Shown here piece by piece: positions 26,171-35,149 of a stretch of DNA of 64,000 bases (the first letter of the stretch is position 1; every line of letters begins with the position of its first letter). The notes under the pieces are model-generated. The model did not search any database. It saw nothing but the letters and a program-made list of their open reading frames with translations, and was not told the origin of the DNA. The stretch comes from Nesterenkonia ebinurensis (GTDB lineage: Bacteria > Actinomycetota > Actinomycetes > Actinomycetales > Micrococcaceae), in NCBI RefSeq assembly GCF_008711175.1, contig NZ_VWNF01000041.1, positions 124,001 to 188,000 of the forward strand, in the 5' to 3' direction. Both the position numbers and the translations under genes were made by a program.

Positions 26171-27121
26171 TCAGGCGGCGTCGCGGGCGTAGATGAGCGC
26201 TTCGAAGTCGATCTCAGCCTCGTCCTGCTCAGCCAGGGCGTCGGTGATGCGCTTCAGCGGCACCATGGCGTCATCGACTTCCACAGAGACCGGGTACCGG
26301 GCGGCGACCAGTCCGAGCAGCTGACGAACGACCTGCTCGGCTGACTCCTCGCTGAGCGAAGGAACCCAGCCGATGAGCACATCGGCCGGCGCATCGGTGC
26401 GCTCGGGTGTGTAGCTGACCGCGAAGGCCAGGATCGGATTCTCGCTCTCCTGGGCGGTGGAGCGGAGCACGACGGCGCCCGCGGCACCTGATTCTGGGGA
26501 GAGCAGCATCTGCTGGGCTCGCCCGATGGTCATCTCCGCACGGTCCCAGGTGTGCACCGCGTTGTAGAAGTCAACCACCAGCTGGGTGAGCTCCACTGAC
26601 CCGGTGGCGATCTCCTCCAGGTCCACAGGGAGGTTCTCCACATCAGGCACTGGGAGGCTGCCCGGCTGGATGAGCACCTCGCGGGAGTGCTGGATCTTGC
26701 GGAAGCCGTTGTCCTTCAGGAAGCACTGGGCGGCTGAGCCCTTGGCGCAGCGGGCCTTGAGGCTCTGCACCGCACAGTTGGGAATCTCCGCCTCCAGAAT
26801 GTCCAGCAGCTGAGCGGCCACCCCTTTACGGCGGTGCTCCGGGGCCACCTCCACGTAGAAGGAAAGCCGGTCTGGGTGCAGGGAGGAGCGGAAGATCATG
26901 GCAGCGGCCACCGGAACATTGGCGTCCTCGGCCACGATGCAGCGAGACCATGGATCGTTGGAGGAAGGCCCCAGCAGGCCACGGTCCCGGTGATGCATCG
27001 GGTTCTCCGGATCACCCCAGACTTCCAGGAGTCTGAGATCATCCCCCTCGGCCCAGGGCCGGACGGTCAGGCCGGAGTCGAGTATTAGTGTTGGTTGGCC
27101 CGCAGGCGCTGTCGGCAACAT
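26171..27121 (-). CDS. GNAT-family N-acetyltransferase
   Basis: A 316-aa protein whose N-terminal half is a GNAT domain: LTVRPWAEGDDLRLLEVWGD, then the acetyl-CoA loop VAPEHRRKGVAAQLLDILEAE (about 93-113) and KDNGFRKIQHSREVL. The C-terminal half (about 170-310) may be a second, degenerate GNAT-like fold. Substrate unknown. A tandem GNAT of this size recalls mycothiol synthase, but I see no specific motif to support that. The ATG lies 8 nt after TACGCT, possibly leaderless. Confidence 0.75.
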   Translation of the reverse strand: MLPTAPAGQPTLILDSGLTVRPWAEGDDLRLLEVWGDPENPMHHRDRGLLGPSSNDPWSRCIVAEDANVPVAAAMIFRSSLHPDRLSFYVEVAPEHRRKGVAAQLLDILEAEIPNCAVQSLKARCAKGSAAQCFLKDNGFRKIQHSREVLIQPGSLPVPDVENLPVDLEEIATGSVELTQLVVDFYNAVHTWDRAEMTIGRAQQMLLSPESGAAGAVVLRSTAQESENPILAFAVSYTPERTDAPADVLIGWVPSLSEESAEQVVRQLLGLVAARYPVSVEVDDAMVPLKRITDALAEQDEAEIDFEALIYARDAA

Positions 27122-27160
27122 CGCAGGCTAGCGTAAACCCAACAGCTGATCAGCGCAAAG

Positions 27161-27241
27161 CTATCCGAGCCGGGTCGCCAAATAGCTCTGCACCTGGTCG
27201 AGGCTCAACCGCTCCTGTGTCATCTGATTCCGGTCGCGGAT
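27161..27241 (-). pseudogene. Relic of a glycyl-tRNA synthetase C-terminus
   Basis: The minus strand reads IRDRNQMTQERLSLDQ then VQSYLATRLG and a stop. Aligned to the last 25 residues of the intact glyS product next door ([16 protein letters not shown] then [10 protein letters not shown]), 17 of 25 positions are identical. No GlyRS homology is visible beyond a few residues upstream and there is no start codon. It begins 58 nt downstream of the real glyS stop. It looks like the leftover tail of an older or duplicated glyS. Confidence 0.75.
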
Positions 27242-27298
27242 TTGCGTTCGGCGATCCCCCACCACGGCAGATCCGCCGCGGGCACCTGACCGCCTCTC

Positions 27299-28678
27299 TT
27301 AGCGCAACCGTTCAGCAAGGTAGCTATCGATCTGGTCAAGAGCGACACGCTCTTGACGCATCTGATCACGGTCCCTGACGGTTGCGGCCTGGTCCTCCAG
27401 GGTGTCGAAGTCAAAGGTGATGCAGAAGGGGGTGCCTATCTCGTCCTGCCGGCGGTAGCGGCGACCAATGGCCCCGGCGTCGTCGTAATCGATGTTCCAG
27501 TGCTTACGCAGCTCGTCAGCCAGCCTGCTGGCGGGCTCGGCCAGCTCAGCCTTCTTCGACAGCGGCAGCACTGCGGCCTTCACCGGAGCCAGCTTGGGGT
27601 GCAGCTTCAGCACGGTGCGCACATCCGTACCGCCCTTGGTGTTGGGCGCCTCGTCCTCGGCGTAGGCGTCCACCAGGAAGGCCATCATCGAGCGGGTCAG
27701 CCCGAAGGCGGGTTCGATGACGTAGGGCACGTACCGGGATTCGCTGGCCTGGTCGAAGTAGCTGAGGTCCTTGCCGGAATGCTCGATATGGGTTTTCAGG
27801 TCGAAGTCGGTGCGGTTGGCGATGCCCATCAGCTCGCCCCATTCCCCTCCGGGAAAGCCGAAGCGGTACTCCAAGTCGATCGTGCGTGCCGAGTAGTGGG
27901 CCCGCTCTCCGTCCGGGACGTCGAACCGGCGAATATTGCCGGGGTCGATACCGAGGTTGTAGAACCAGTTCTCGCAATCGGCGACCCACTGGTCGAACCA
28001 ACCCGAAGCATCGGCGGGCGGCACGAAGAATTCGATCTCCATCTGTTCGAACTCGCGAGTCCGGAAGATGAAGTTGCCCGGGGTGATCTCATTCCGGAAG
28101 GACTTGCCGATCTGCCCGATGCCGAAAGGCGGCTTGCGCCGTGCGGTGGTGACCACATTGGCAAAGTTGGTGAAGATGCCCTGGGCGGTCTCCGGACGCA
28201 GGTAGTGCAGTCCGGACTCGTCCTCCACCACGCCCAGGTAGGTCTTGACCAGCCCAGAGAACTCCCGGGGCTCGGTGTACTTGCCCTTGGTGCCGCAGTC
28301 CGGGCAGGGCACCTCGGCCAGGCCGCCCTCGGGCGCCCGGCCCTTCTTTGCCTCAAACCCCTCGATGAGATGGTCCTCACGGTGCCGCTTATGGCACTGC
28401 AGGCACTCCACCAGAGGATCGGTGAAGGTGTCCACATGCCCGGAAGCCTTCCACACCGCCGAGGGCAGAATGATCGAGGAGTCCAACCCGACCATGTCCC
28501 CGCGACCACGCACGAAGGTCTGCCACCATTCAGCCTTGATGTTCTCCTTCAGCTCAGTGCCCAACGGGCCATAGTCCCAGGCCGAGCGGGAGCCGCCATA
28601 GATCTCACCGGCCTGAAAGACGAAGCCGCGGCGCTTGGCCAGGTTGATGACTTTGTCGACGGTGGTCTCGGTGGCCAT
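27299..28678 (-). CDS. glyS: Glycyl-tRNA synthetase (single-chain, class II)
   Basis: A 459-aa alpha2-type GlyRS charging tRNA-Gly. N-terminal [22 protein letters not shown] is typical. A zinc-ribbon-like pair [13 protein letters not shown]...CPDCGTKG is in the insertion domain. Motif 2 is [25 protein letters not shown], motif 3 is [18 protein letters not shown], and the anticodon-binding domain starts near [19 protein letters not shown] at 28678 preceded by GAGGAG. A degenerate copy of its C-terminus lies directly downstream. Confidence 0.95.
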   Translation of the reverse strand: MATETTVDKVINLAKRRGFVFQAGEIYGGSRSAWDYGPLGTELKENIKAEWWQTFVRGRGDMVGLDSSIILPSAVWKASGHVDTFTDPLVECLQCHKRHREDHLIEGFEAKKGRAPEGGLAEVPCPDCGTKGKYTEPREFSGLVKTYLGVVEDESGLHYLRPETAQGIFTNFANVVTTARRKPPFGIGQIGKSFRNEITPGNFIFRTREFEQMEIEFFVPPADASGWFDQWVADCENWFYNLGIDPGNIRRFDVPDGERAHYSARTIDLEYRFGFPGGEWGELMGIANRTDFDLKTHIEHSGKDLSYFDQASESRYVPYVIEPAFGLTRSMMAFLVDAYAEDEAPNTKGGTDVRTVLKLHPKLAPVKAAVLPLSKKAELAEPASRLADELRKHWNIDYDDAGAIGRRYRRQDEIGTPFCITFDFDTLEDQAATVRDRDQMRQERVALDQIDSYLAERLR

Positions 28679-28768
28679 GGGCTCAGATGCTCCTCGTGGG
28701 TGATTCAGCAGTGCTTGCAGGTGCTTATCAGCCGCGCACTGCGGCGCGACGCAGGCCAGCTTACCGCC

Positions 28769-29761
28769 CTAGCGGCCCTTACCACGCATGAGATCGGGCA
28801 AAGAGGCGACGACGACGGCCACCAGCGTCATCGCGGTACCCATCACAGTGGCAGCGGTCACCACTGAGCCTGGGGCGGGAACGATCAGGTCCAGCAGCAG
28901 TGAGCCCAGCAACTGGCCGGCGATCATACCCATCGCGGCGATGAGCACACCGACCTTGGTGACCAGCAGTGCGCCCAGGGCGATGAACACGATACCCAGG
29001 GGACCGCCGGTGTAGTACCACCAGGTGGTGGGCAACTGTCCGGGGACTCCGCCGGCAGCCAGCAGTTTGACCAGCCAGATGAGCAGCAGCAGAGCTGATC
29101 CGGCCGCGAAGTTGAACAGGGTGGCTGGGATCGGGCTCTTATAGGCGGCTGATTGGCGTCCGTTGAGCGCCTGCTGGCCGGCCTGCAGAAAACCACCGGT
29201 GAAGGGCAGGATTACCAGTGACAGCCAGACGAGACTCCCGTTGCCGCTCAGCTGCGGGGAGACCGCCCAGAGCACTGCAAGCACGGTGAGGGCTGCCCCG
29301 AGCATGCGCATGGGGCTGATCCGCTTTCGGCCCGCCGGGCCCAGGCCGATGCGATCCCAGAGCAGTCCGCCGACGGTCTGGCCGGTGACCACGGCCACGG
29401 TGAACACTGCCACCCCGATGAATCCGATAGTCAGAGTCTGGGTCAGCACGAAATAGCCTCCGGCGCAGCCAGCCAGCAGGTACCAGCCCCTGACCGTGCC
29501 GGAGCGGAACGCGGGCCTGACCCGTGAGATGGCGCGGCGCCCCGCCGGTACCGTGAAGCTGATCAGACACATCACCAGAAGTCCCATGAAGAAGCTGATG
29601 AATGCCGCCAGGTAGGGGTCCTGGGTCTGTTCGGAGAGCTCGGCGTTGATCCGGCCCTGGGCCGGGATCGCGCTGCCGGAGATCAGCATGACCAGCAGCA
29701 GACCCAACCAGGCGGCGGCTGAGCGCCCAGGCTGGTCCGGGGCGGAGGCTGAGGGGGTCAT
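28769..29761 (-). CDS. DMT-superfamily transporter (YdcZ/DUF606 family)
   Basis: A 330-aa inner-membrane protein with ten predicted helices formed by two tandem five-helix DUF606 units (GNALPAQGRINAEL-like SGSAIPAQGRINAELSE at the first, LPFTGGFLQAGQQALNGRQSA at the second). Transport substrate unknown. The start is set at ATG 29761, not the far upstream codon of the longest frame, because TACTCT lies 7 nt before it (leaderless) and the upstream 99 residues are Cys/His/Pro-rich and unlike a real N-terminus. Divergent from the S4-domain gene. Confidence 0.85.
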   Translation of the reverse strand: MTPSASAPDQPGRSAAAWLGLLLVMLISGSAIPAQGRINAELSEQTQDPYLAAFISFFMGLLVMCLISFTVPAGRRAISRVRPAFRSGTVRGWYLLAGCAGGYFVLTQTLTIGFIGVAVFTVAVVTGQTVGGLLWDRIGLGPAGRKRISPMRMLGAALTVLAVLWAVSPQLSGNGSLVWLSLVILPFTGGFLQAGQQALNGRQSAAYKSPIPATLFNFAAGSALLLLIWLVKLLAAGGVPGQLPTTWWYYTGGPLGIVFIALGALLVTKVGVLIAAMGMIAGQLLGSLLLDLIVPAPGSVVTAATVMGTAMTLVAVVVASLPDLMRGKGR

Positions 29762-29768
29762 GCCGATA

Positions 29769-29774
29769 AGAGTA
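29769..29774 (-). promoter_or_regulatory. Leaderless -10 element (TACTCT) of the DMT gene
   Basis: TACTCT, 7-nt spacer TATCGGC, then ATG 29761. Confidence 0.5.
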
Positions 29775-29890
29775 GACCCGTACCCCTGGCCGCACTCGCA
29801 TGAGATTCCACAATGCAGACTAATAAGTCCACAATGTGTGCACTTCGGCCAGGTTCTCCACTCAAGGCTCAGGGAAGGAATGATGGAGGG

Positions 29891-30136
29891 ATGAATCAAG
29901 CAATCGAGGTGCCGATTCGGGACGAGTCCATTCGGCTGGGGCAACTGCTGAAGCTGGCCGGGGTGGTGGAGAACGGCGCGGTGGCACGCGAGGTGATCGC
30001 AGGCGGCGTCGTTCTGGTGGACGGTGCGGTGGAGACCCGCCGTGGGGCACAGCTGCATCCAGGGCAGAAAATTGAATTCAACGGCCAGGAAATAGGACTT
30101 CCATCAGTCACTCTCATCCTGACAAATAACTCCTGA
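29891..30136 (+). CDS. S4-domain RNA-binding protein
   Basis: An 81-aa protein consisting almost entirely of one S4 RNA-binding domain: IRLGQLLKLAGVVENGAVAREVIAGGVVLVDGAVETRRGAQLHPGQKIEF (alpha-L motif, with the typical G-x-V-x-V-N/D-G turn). Related to the YaaA/RlbA small S4 proteins. ATG 29891 is preferred because the S4 fold begins just after it and GGAATGATGGAGGG precedes it. The RNA target is unknown, probably rRNA or stalled ribosomes. Confidence 0.82.
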   Translation: MNQAIEVPIRDESIRLGQLLKLAGVVENGAVAREVIAGGVVLVDGAVETRRGAQLHPGQKIEFNGQEIGLPSVTLILTNNS

Positions 30137-30198
30137 CCCTTTATCGCTCCAGGTCAGAGCAACAGGAAAACAATCAGGAATTTCTGTGGTTCATAGCG

Positions 30199-30204
30199 TA
30201 TCTT
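30199..30204 (+). promoter_or_regulatory. Leaderless -10 element (TATCTT) of the glycosyltransferase operon
   Basis: TATCTT, 7-nt spacer, then GTG 30212. An overlapping TAGCGT (30194-30199) is a second candidate. Confidence 0.5.
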
Positions 30205-30211
30205 GCCCTGT

Positions 30212-31255
30212 GTGCGCATCTGTCTGATTGCTTCCAGCCAATTCCCAATCGCCGAGCCGTTTGCCGGCGGACTGGAGGCCCATACTCATGCGATGGCTCG
30301 TGCGCTGACCCGCCGGGGCCATGAGATCACCCTCTTCGCCGCAGCGGGAAGCGATCCGCAGCTCGGCGCCCGGGCAATTCTTCCGCAGGCCTTCTCCTCC
30401 TCCGAGGCGGCGCGGCGGGACCTCTCGGCGGCACCGGATCAGTGGATGAGCCAGCACCATGCCTATCTGGGACTCATGCTGAAGCTGGCCCGGGAACGCC
30501 GGTTCACGGTGATCCACAACAACTGTCTGCACCATCTGCCGCTGGCCATGTCGGAGCTGCTGCCGGCCCCACTGGTCACCACACTGCACACACCGCCCAC
30601 CCCTTGGCTGGAGTCAGCAGCCCGTTATGCCGCCTCCAGCTCCAGCTTTGCCGCCGTCAGCCGGGCCACTGCCGAAGCTTGGCGGCACAGTGTGCGGGCC
30701 CGGGTGATTCCCAATGGGGTGGATATCTCCCAGTGGCCGGCCGGTCCTGGTGGGAAGAGTGCAGTCTGGAGCGGACGGATCGCCCCCGAGAAGGCGCCGC
30801 ATCTGGCCATCGACGCCGCCCATGCGGCTGGAATGTCCATCGCCCTGGCCGGACCAGTGATGGACGCCAGCTACTTTGAGCAGCAGCTGCTCCCCCGACT
30901 GGGCTCTGATGCGATCTACCACGGTCATCTTCGGCACCGAGAACTTACGGAACTGGTGGGCGCCGCAGCAGTTGCGGTGGTGAGCCCGCAGTGGGAGGAG
31001 CCATACGGCCTGGTGGCCGCAGAAGCCATGGCCTGCGGGACCCCTGTGGCGGCCTTCCGCCGCGGCGGGCTGGCGGAGATCGTCACCCCAGCCTCCGGGG
31101 CACTGGCTGCCGAGGATTCGGTCCCAGCCCTGACAGAGGCGATTCTGCAGGCACGGGGTCTCAGCCGTGCTGAGGTGCGCAGCTATGCCGCAGCGGAGCT
31201 CTCTTTGGACCGGATGGTCAGCGACTACGAACAGCTTTATGAGGCCATCGCATGA
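30212..31255 (+). CDS. Glycosyltransferase family 4
   Basis: A 347-aa GT-B retaining glycosyltransferase. The N-terminal domain opens MRICLIASSQFPIAEPFAGGLEAHTHAMARALTRRGHE, with GGLE/H contacts typical of GT4. The C-terminal domain has VWSGRIAPEKAPHLAIDAA and the donor-binding EEPYGLVAAEAMACGTPVAAFRRGG. GTG 30212 is chosen over TTG 30203 as it matches the family start and is leaderless. First gene of a three-gene operon with 4-nt ATGA overlaps. Acceptor and sugar unknown. No lipid-linked or mycothiol-specific signature is visible. Confidence 0.85.
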   Translation: MRICLIASSQFPIAEPFAGGLEAHTHAMARALTRRGHEITLFAAAGSDPQLGARAILPQAFSSSEAARRDLSAAPDQWMSQHHAYLGLMLKLARERRFTVIHNNCLHHLPLAMSELLPAPLVTTLHTPPTPWLESAARYAASSSSFAAVSRATAEAWRHSVRARVIPNGVDISQWPAGPGGKSAVWSGRIAPEKAPHLAIDAAHAAGMSIALAGPVMDASYFEQQLLPRLGSDAIYHGHLRHRELTELVGAAAVAVVSPQWEEPYGLVAAEAMACGTPVAAFRRGGLAEIVTPASGALAAEDSVPALTEAILQARGLSRAEVRSYAAAELSLDRMVSDYEQLYEAIA

Positions 31256-32259
31256 TCGGCTGCTATATCCACCACCAGGGCCTGGGCCATCTGCACCGCT
31301 CCCTAGCCTGGGCCCAGCAGCTGGGCGAGCCGGTCACCGGTCTCTCATCTCTGGAGCGCCCCAAGCAGTGGCCGGGCCCCTGGGTGCCATTGGAGCCTGA
31401 CTGGGATCCTCCCCCTGAAGCTCCGGTTGACCCCACGGTCGGCGGGGCACTGCACTGGGTTCCAGCCGGGCACCCGGGGCTGCGAGCGCGGATGCACCGC
31501 ATCTCCGAGTGGATCGCCCAGGCAGAGCCTGAGCTGCTGGTGGTGGATGTCTCGGTGGAGGTGGCACTGCTGGCCCGGCTGCACGGGGTGGCGGTGATCA
31601 CCGTTGCCCTGCCCGGCGACCGGCGGGATGATGCGCACCGGCTGTGCTACACGGTCTCTTCCGCCGTGGTGGGGTTCTGGCCGGCGACGGCGGAGGACAT
31701 CCTGCAGCGCAGTGACGAGGGCCCGCAGCTGCATGCGATAGGGGCGCTCTCCCGGTACGACGCCGCTGCCCAGCCAGTGCCGGAAGCCCACCACACAGCC
31801 CCTGCCCGGCCCATGATCACTGTTCTCATCGGCGCCGGCGGCGGCGGGATCTCGACTCAGGAGCTGGCCGCCGTAGAGACCGCGATCCCAGGCACTGAAC
31901 TGTGCGTGCTCGGCGGTGAGACCGGCATCTGGGATCCCAATCCCTGGACAGCACTGGCGCAGGCAGACCTGGTGATCGTTACTGCGGGGCAGAACTCGGT
32001 GGCGGAGGTAGCAGCCAGCAGGACCCCGGCAGTGGTGCTCGCCCAGGACCGGCCCTATGCCGAGCAGCAGCATATGCACCAGGGCTTGCACCGGGGCCCC
32101 TGGCCTGTGGTGACCGCGCCCAGGGAGATCGCCAGTCCAGGTGCCTGGCGCAGCACGCTGCAGGCAGCGTTTGAACTGGACGGCCAAGACTGGGCCGGCT
32201 GGAATGACGGTCAGGCGGCTGCCCGATTCTGTGAGCTGCTTCAGGAGCTGCGCCGATGA
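31252..32259 (+). CDS. GT28/MurG-like glycosyltransferase
   Basis: A 335-aa GT-B protein. The N-terminal YIHHQGLGHLHRSLAWAQQL resembles the G-x-GH-x-x-R/P-l-A motif of MurG/MGT glycosyltransferases. The C-terminal half has TVLIGAGGGGISTQELAAVE, then ADLVIVTAGQNSVAEVAASRTPAVVLAQDRPYAEQ, which matches the GT28 donor-binding GxxS..E.....P...iP pattern. Overlaps both neighbours by ATGA, so it is translationally coupled. Function within the glycan pathway unknown. Confidence 0.78.
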   Translation: MIGCYIHHQGLGHLHRSLAWAQQLGEPVTGLSSLERPKQWPGPWVPLEPDWDPPPEAPVDPTVGGALHWVPAGHPGLRARMHRISEWIAQAEPELLVVDVSVEVALLARLHGVAVITVALPGDRRDDAHRLCYTVSSAVVGFWPATAEDILQRSDEGPQLHAIGALSRYDAAAQPVPEAHHTAPARPMITVLIGAGGGGISTQELAAVETAIPGTELCVLGGETGIWDPNPWTALAQADLVIVTAGQNSVAEVAASRTPAVVLAQDRPYAEQQHMHQGLHRGPWPVVTAPREIASPGAWRSTLQAAFELDGQDWAGWNDGQAAARFCELLQELRR

Positions 32260-34277
32260 GCCAGATCTATGTCATCACCACCGTGCGCGGCCGGCACCGC
32301 CACCTGCGCCGGCAGCGCTGCGGACTGGCATTGAGCCATACAGCCCCGGCAGCCCACATCGTGGTCACTATGGGGGATGACGACGCCGCCCGGCTCGCCG
32401 CAGAGCTGCCCGGCCCGCCGGTGCATCGCCTCCCGGTTCCGATGAACGGCCGCTCGACCCTGCCGCTGGCCGCTGCCAGGAACCGGGGAGTGGAGGCCAG
32501 CGCAGCCCTGCATCGCGCTGAACCAGATGATCTGCTGATCTTCCTGGATGTGGACTGCATCCCTTCTCCCGAACTGGTGGACTATTACGCCCGTGCTGCC
32601 GCGCAGCGGCCCGATGATCTGCTGTGCGGGCCGGTGGCATATCTTCCGGAGAACGACCCGGGCTGGGTGCAGGCCCAACGGCTGCGGGAGCTGGCGGAGC
32701 CGCATCCGGCACGTCCTGCACCAGCCCCGTATGTGCTGCAACAGGGGCAGGAGTATGAGCTGTTCTGGTCATTGTCCTTCGCGTTGCGCCGAGGGCTCTG
32801 GGAGCAGATCGGCGGTTTCGACGAGTCCTTCACCGGCTATGGCGCCGAGGACACCGACTTCGCCCAGCGTGCCAGATTGCGCGGGGTCGGGCTGTGCTGG
32901 GTGGGCGGGGCCGAGGCCTTCCACCAGCATCACCCGGTCTCTGATCCGCCGGTGGAGCACCTGGAGGACATCCTGGTCAATGGTCGCCGGTTCGCCGACA
33001 GCTGGGGCTGGTGGCCGATGCAGGGCTGGCTGGAGGCGTTCGAGGAGCTGGGACTGGTGCACCGCACCACCGATGGCTTCCAGAGCACTCTCCGTGTGGC
33101 CTCGGTGCCGCAGTCTCATGTTTACATCCGCCATCTGGGGCCTCCCGAGCCGGGTGAAAGCTGTGTGCTGCGGCTGCCGGATCCTCCTGCGCGGCGGGCG
33201 GACACCCCGCAAGGGGCTCCCTGGTGGCCGCCGATGATGCTGGACCCGGAATGGGTGCGCAGCACCGAGTTCGACGTGTTCCACCTGCACTTCGGCTTTG
33301 ATGCTGAGCCTCCGCAGCGGCTGGCCGAGATCTGCGATGCCCTCCAGGACAGGGGCGCTCCACTGGTCTATACGGTGCATGATCTTCAGAACCCGCACCA
33401 CACCGACACCGCCCTGCACACTGGGCAGCTGGATGTGCTGATGTCGCGAGCAACCCGGGTCATCACGCTCAGCCACCGGGCCGCAGAGATCATTGCAGGG
33501 CGTTGGGGTGTGCAGGCCCAGGTGATTCCGCATCCGCATGTGGTGGATCTGCCGCTGATCGAGGGCTACCAGCAGACTCCGCTCCGCCGCCAGGGTGAAT
33601 TCCGGCTCGGGGTCCACCTGAAATCGCTGCGGCAGAACATGGCAGCCATCCCGGTGCTCAATGTGGCTTCCGCGGCAGTGGCGCAGATCCCTGGCGGGGT
33701 GCTGCAGGTCAATGTGCACCATGATGTTTATGACCAGCACGGCGCCCGTCATGACTCGGAGCTGCGCGCCTGGCTGCAGAAGCATCCCCAGGTGGACCTG
33801 CAGGTGCATGACTACTTCAACGATGCTGAGCTCTATGACTATCTGAGCAGTCTGCACGCCTCACTGCTGCCCTACCGGTTCGGCACTCACTCCGGGTGGC
33901 TGGAGGCCTGCCATGACCTGGGCACCCGGGTGATCGCCGCCGATGTTGGCTGCTATGCCAGCCAGGGCGCGGATCACCTCTACCAGTGGGCAGAGAACGC
34001 CCGATTGAGCCGAGTGGCGCCCCGCGGTGGCGCGGGGGCTCCCGAGGCGATTGAGGAGCGTGAGCGAAGCGACGACGACGCCCACAGTCAGCTGGTGGCG
34101 GGTTCCCTGGAACAGGCGGTGCAGGCTGCCGCGCAGGCGGGTGAGTCCACTGCTCCCGACGGGATAAGCCGGGCCGAGTGGCGAGCCCAGCAGCGGCACC
34201 AGATCGCCGCCGCACATGAACGGATTTACCGGGAAGCCCTCAAGGATTCAGCACCTCGTAGCGCAGGAACTCGTTGA
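32256..34277 (+). CDS. Bifunctional glycosyltransferase: GT2 domain fused to GT4 domain
   Basis: A 673-aa protein. Residues 1-260 form a GT-A/GT2 domain with the metal-binding FLDVDC (about 91-96), SFALRRGLWEQIGGFDESF and GYGAEDTDFAQRARLRG, like galactosyltransferase C-terminal domains (Glyco_transf_7C). Residues about 330-640 form a GT-B/GT4 domain with VYTVHDLQNPHH, RVITLSHRAAEIIAGRWG, VIPHPHV, LGVHLKSLRQNM and a PYRFGTHSGWLEACHDLGTRVIAADVGCY donor site. A Glu/Arg/Asp-rich insert (about 590-615) precedes a basic tail. The last 38 nt overlap the convergent esterase gene. Probably adds two sugars in sequence. Confidence 0.82.
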   Translation: MSQIYVITTVRGRHRHLRRQRCGLALSHTAPAAHIVVTMGDDDAARLAAELPGPPVHRLPVPMNGRSTLPLAAARNRGVEASAALHRAEPDDLLIFLDVDCIPSPELVDYYARAAAQRPDDLLCGPVAYLPENDPGWVQAQRLRELAEPHPARPAPAPYVLQQGQEYELFWSLSFALRRGLWEQIGGFDESFTGYGAEDTDFAQRARLRGVGLCWVGGAEAFHQHHPVSDPPVEHLEDILVNGRRFADSWGWWPMQGWLEAFEELGLVHRTTDGFQSTLRVASVPQSHVYIRHLGPPEPGESCVLRLPDPPARRADTPQGAPWWPPMMLDPEWVRSTEFDVFHLHFGFDAEPPQRLAEICDALQDRGAPLVYTVHDLQNPHHTDTALHTGQLDVLMSRATRVITLSHRAAEIIAGRWGVQAQVIPHPHVVDLPLIEGYQQTPLRRQGEFRLGVHLKSLRQNMAAIPVLNVASAAVAQIPGGVLQVNVHHDVYDQHGARHDSELRAWLQKHPQVDLQVHDYFNDAELYDYLSSLHASLLPYRFGTHSGWLEACHDLGTRVIAADVGCYASQGADHLYQWAENARLSRVAPRGGAGAPEAIEERERSDDDAHSQLVAGSLEQAVQAAAQAGESTAPDGISRAEWRAQQRHQIAAAHERIYREALKDSAPRSAGTR

Positions 34278-34896
34278 TGTGGGCGATCTCCTGGGGGACC
34301 ACACCGTGGCCGGCGCCGGGGTAGAGCACCTTGGTGAGCTTCACGGTGCCGTGGGCCCATGGGTGGGTATAGTCGACCATCTCCTGAGGAATGATCGGAT
34401 CCTCCTGGTCCCGTCCCCAGAAGAAGGGTGTCTGCTGGGCGGCCAGCGCGGCGTCGTCGAAGTAGTCCGGCAGTCCTTCGCCGCGCTCGGGGTCCACGGC
34501 GAAGCCGGAGAGACCGACCATGGCAGCGAATGCCTCCGGCCGGCTGCGCAGTAGGCTGGTGCCCATGGCCATCCCCATCGAAAACCCGATCAGAGTCACC
34601 GAGCTGTGCTGACCGCGGACGGCATCGATCCAGCCCCAGACGTCCTCCACGGCGTTGCGGGCCGCCGAGGATGAATAGGCCAGCCGCTGCACATCCAGGT
34701 CGAACCAGGTGTAGCCGCCAAAGCCCAGGGGGACCGGGGCACGGACCGAGGCGAAGGTGAATTCCTGCGGCAGACCCGGCACCATGCCCAGCAGATCGCG
34801 CTCATTGGCCCCGTAGCCGTGCAGCAGCACCGCCAGCGGGGTCCCCGGGCGGTCAGTTTCGGGCCGCGTCCATTCCACTGTGTACTCAAGCGTCAT
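34240..34896 (-). CDS. Alpha/beta-hydrolase, carboxylesterase/phospholipase family
   Basis: A 218-aa serine hydrolase with AVLLHGYGANERDLLGM (oxyanion HGYG), the nucleophile elbow IGFSMGMAMGTSLL (Ser near residue 104), the acid FWGRDQEDPIIP and the His GAGHGVVP. Closest in layout to the carboxylesterase (YpfH/phospholipase-carboxylesterase) family, acting on short acyl esters. Leaderless ATG at 34896. Its 3' end overlaps the glycosyltransferase gene by 38 nt on the opposite strand. Confidence 0.85.
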   Translation of the reverse strand: MTLEYTVEWTRPETDRPGTPLAVLLHGYGANERDLLGMVPGLPQEFTFASVRAPVPLGFGGYTWFDLDVQRLAYSSSAARNAVEDVWGWIDAVRGQHSSVTLIGFSMGMAMGTSLLRSRPEAFAAMVGLSGFAVDPERGEGLPDYFDDAALAAQQTPFFWGRDQEDPIIPQEMVDYTHPWAHGTVKLTKVLYPGAGHGVVPQEIAHINEFLRYEVLNP

Positions 34897-34902
34897 GGAT
34901 CA

Positions 34903-34908
34903 ATCCTA
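34903..34908 (-). promoter_or_regulatory. Leaderless -10 element (TAGGAT) of the esterase gene
   Basis: TAGGAT, 6-nt spacer TGATCC, then ATG 34896; nearly identical to the layout before the fused ABC gene. Confidence 0.55.
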
Positions 34909-34993
34909 CGGACCGCGGCGGGTGCCCTTCCACCCCGACACCTGCTCTTCAGCTCGCCGATTCGCCTTCGGCGGGATCAGCTCACCCAGGGGT

Positions 34994-35047
34994 CCCTGAC
35001 ATCGGGGAACCGTGCAATCCGTCAGGATTGTGCGGGTCATCTCAGGG
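34994..35047. repeat. Dispersed inverted-repeat element, copy C
   Basis: Begins CCCTGACATCGGGGAACCG and ends GGGTCATCTCAGGG. The inner CAATCC-GTCA-GGATTG is a perfect 6-bp hairpin. It lies in the 253-bp divergent gap between the esterase and SGNH-hydrolase genes, which is otherwise empty. Confidence 0.6.
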
Positions 35048-35149
35048 AGAATCCTCCAGTGTCGAGGCGGTGATCCACCACAATCGATCAGATCATTCTC
35101 ATCCCTGGGGCTGATGGACGTTACCCATCGGTAGTGCGAGAATGCTGGG

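Noticed and set aside
26171-27121. Mycothiol acetyltransferase (MshD)
   Set aside because: Length and possible tandem GNAT layout are similar, but no specific motif or mycothiol neighbour supports it.
27353-28867. 504-aa plus-strand open frame opposite glyS
   Set aside because: Antisense of a well-defined tRNA synthetase gene, no independent support.
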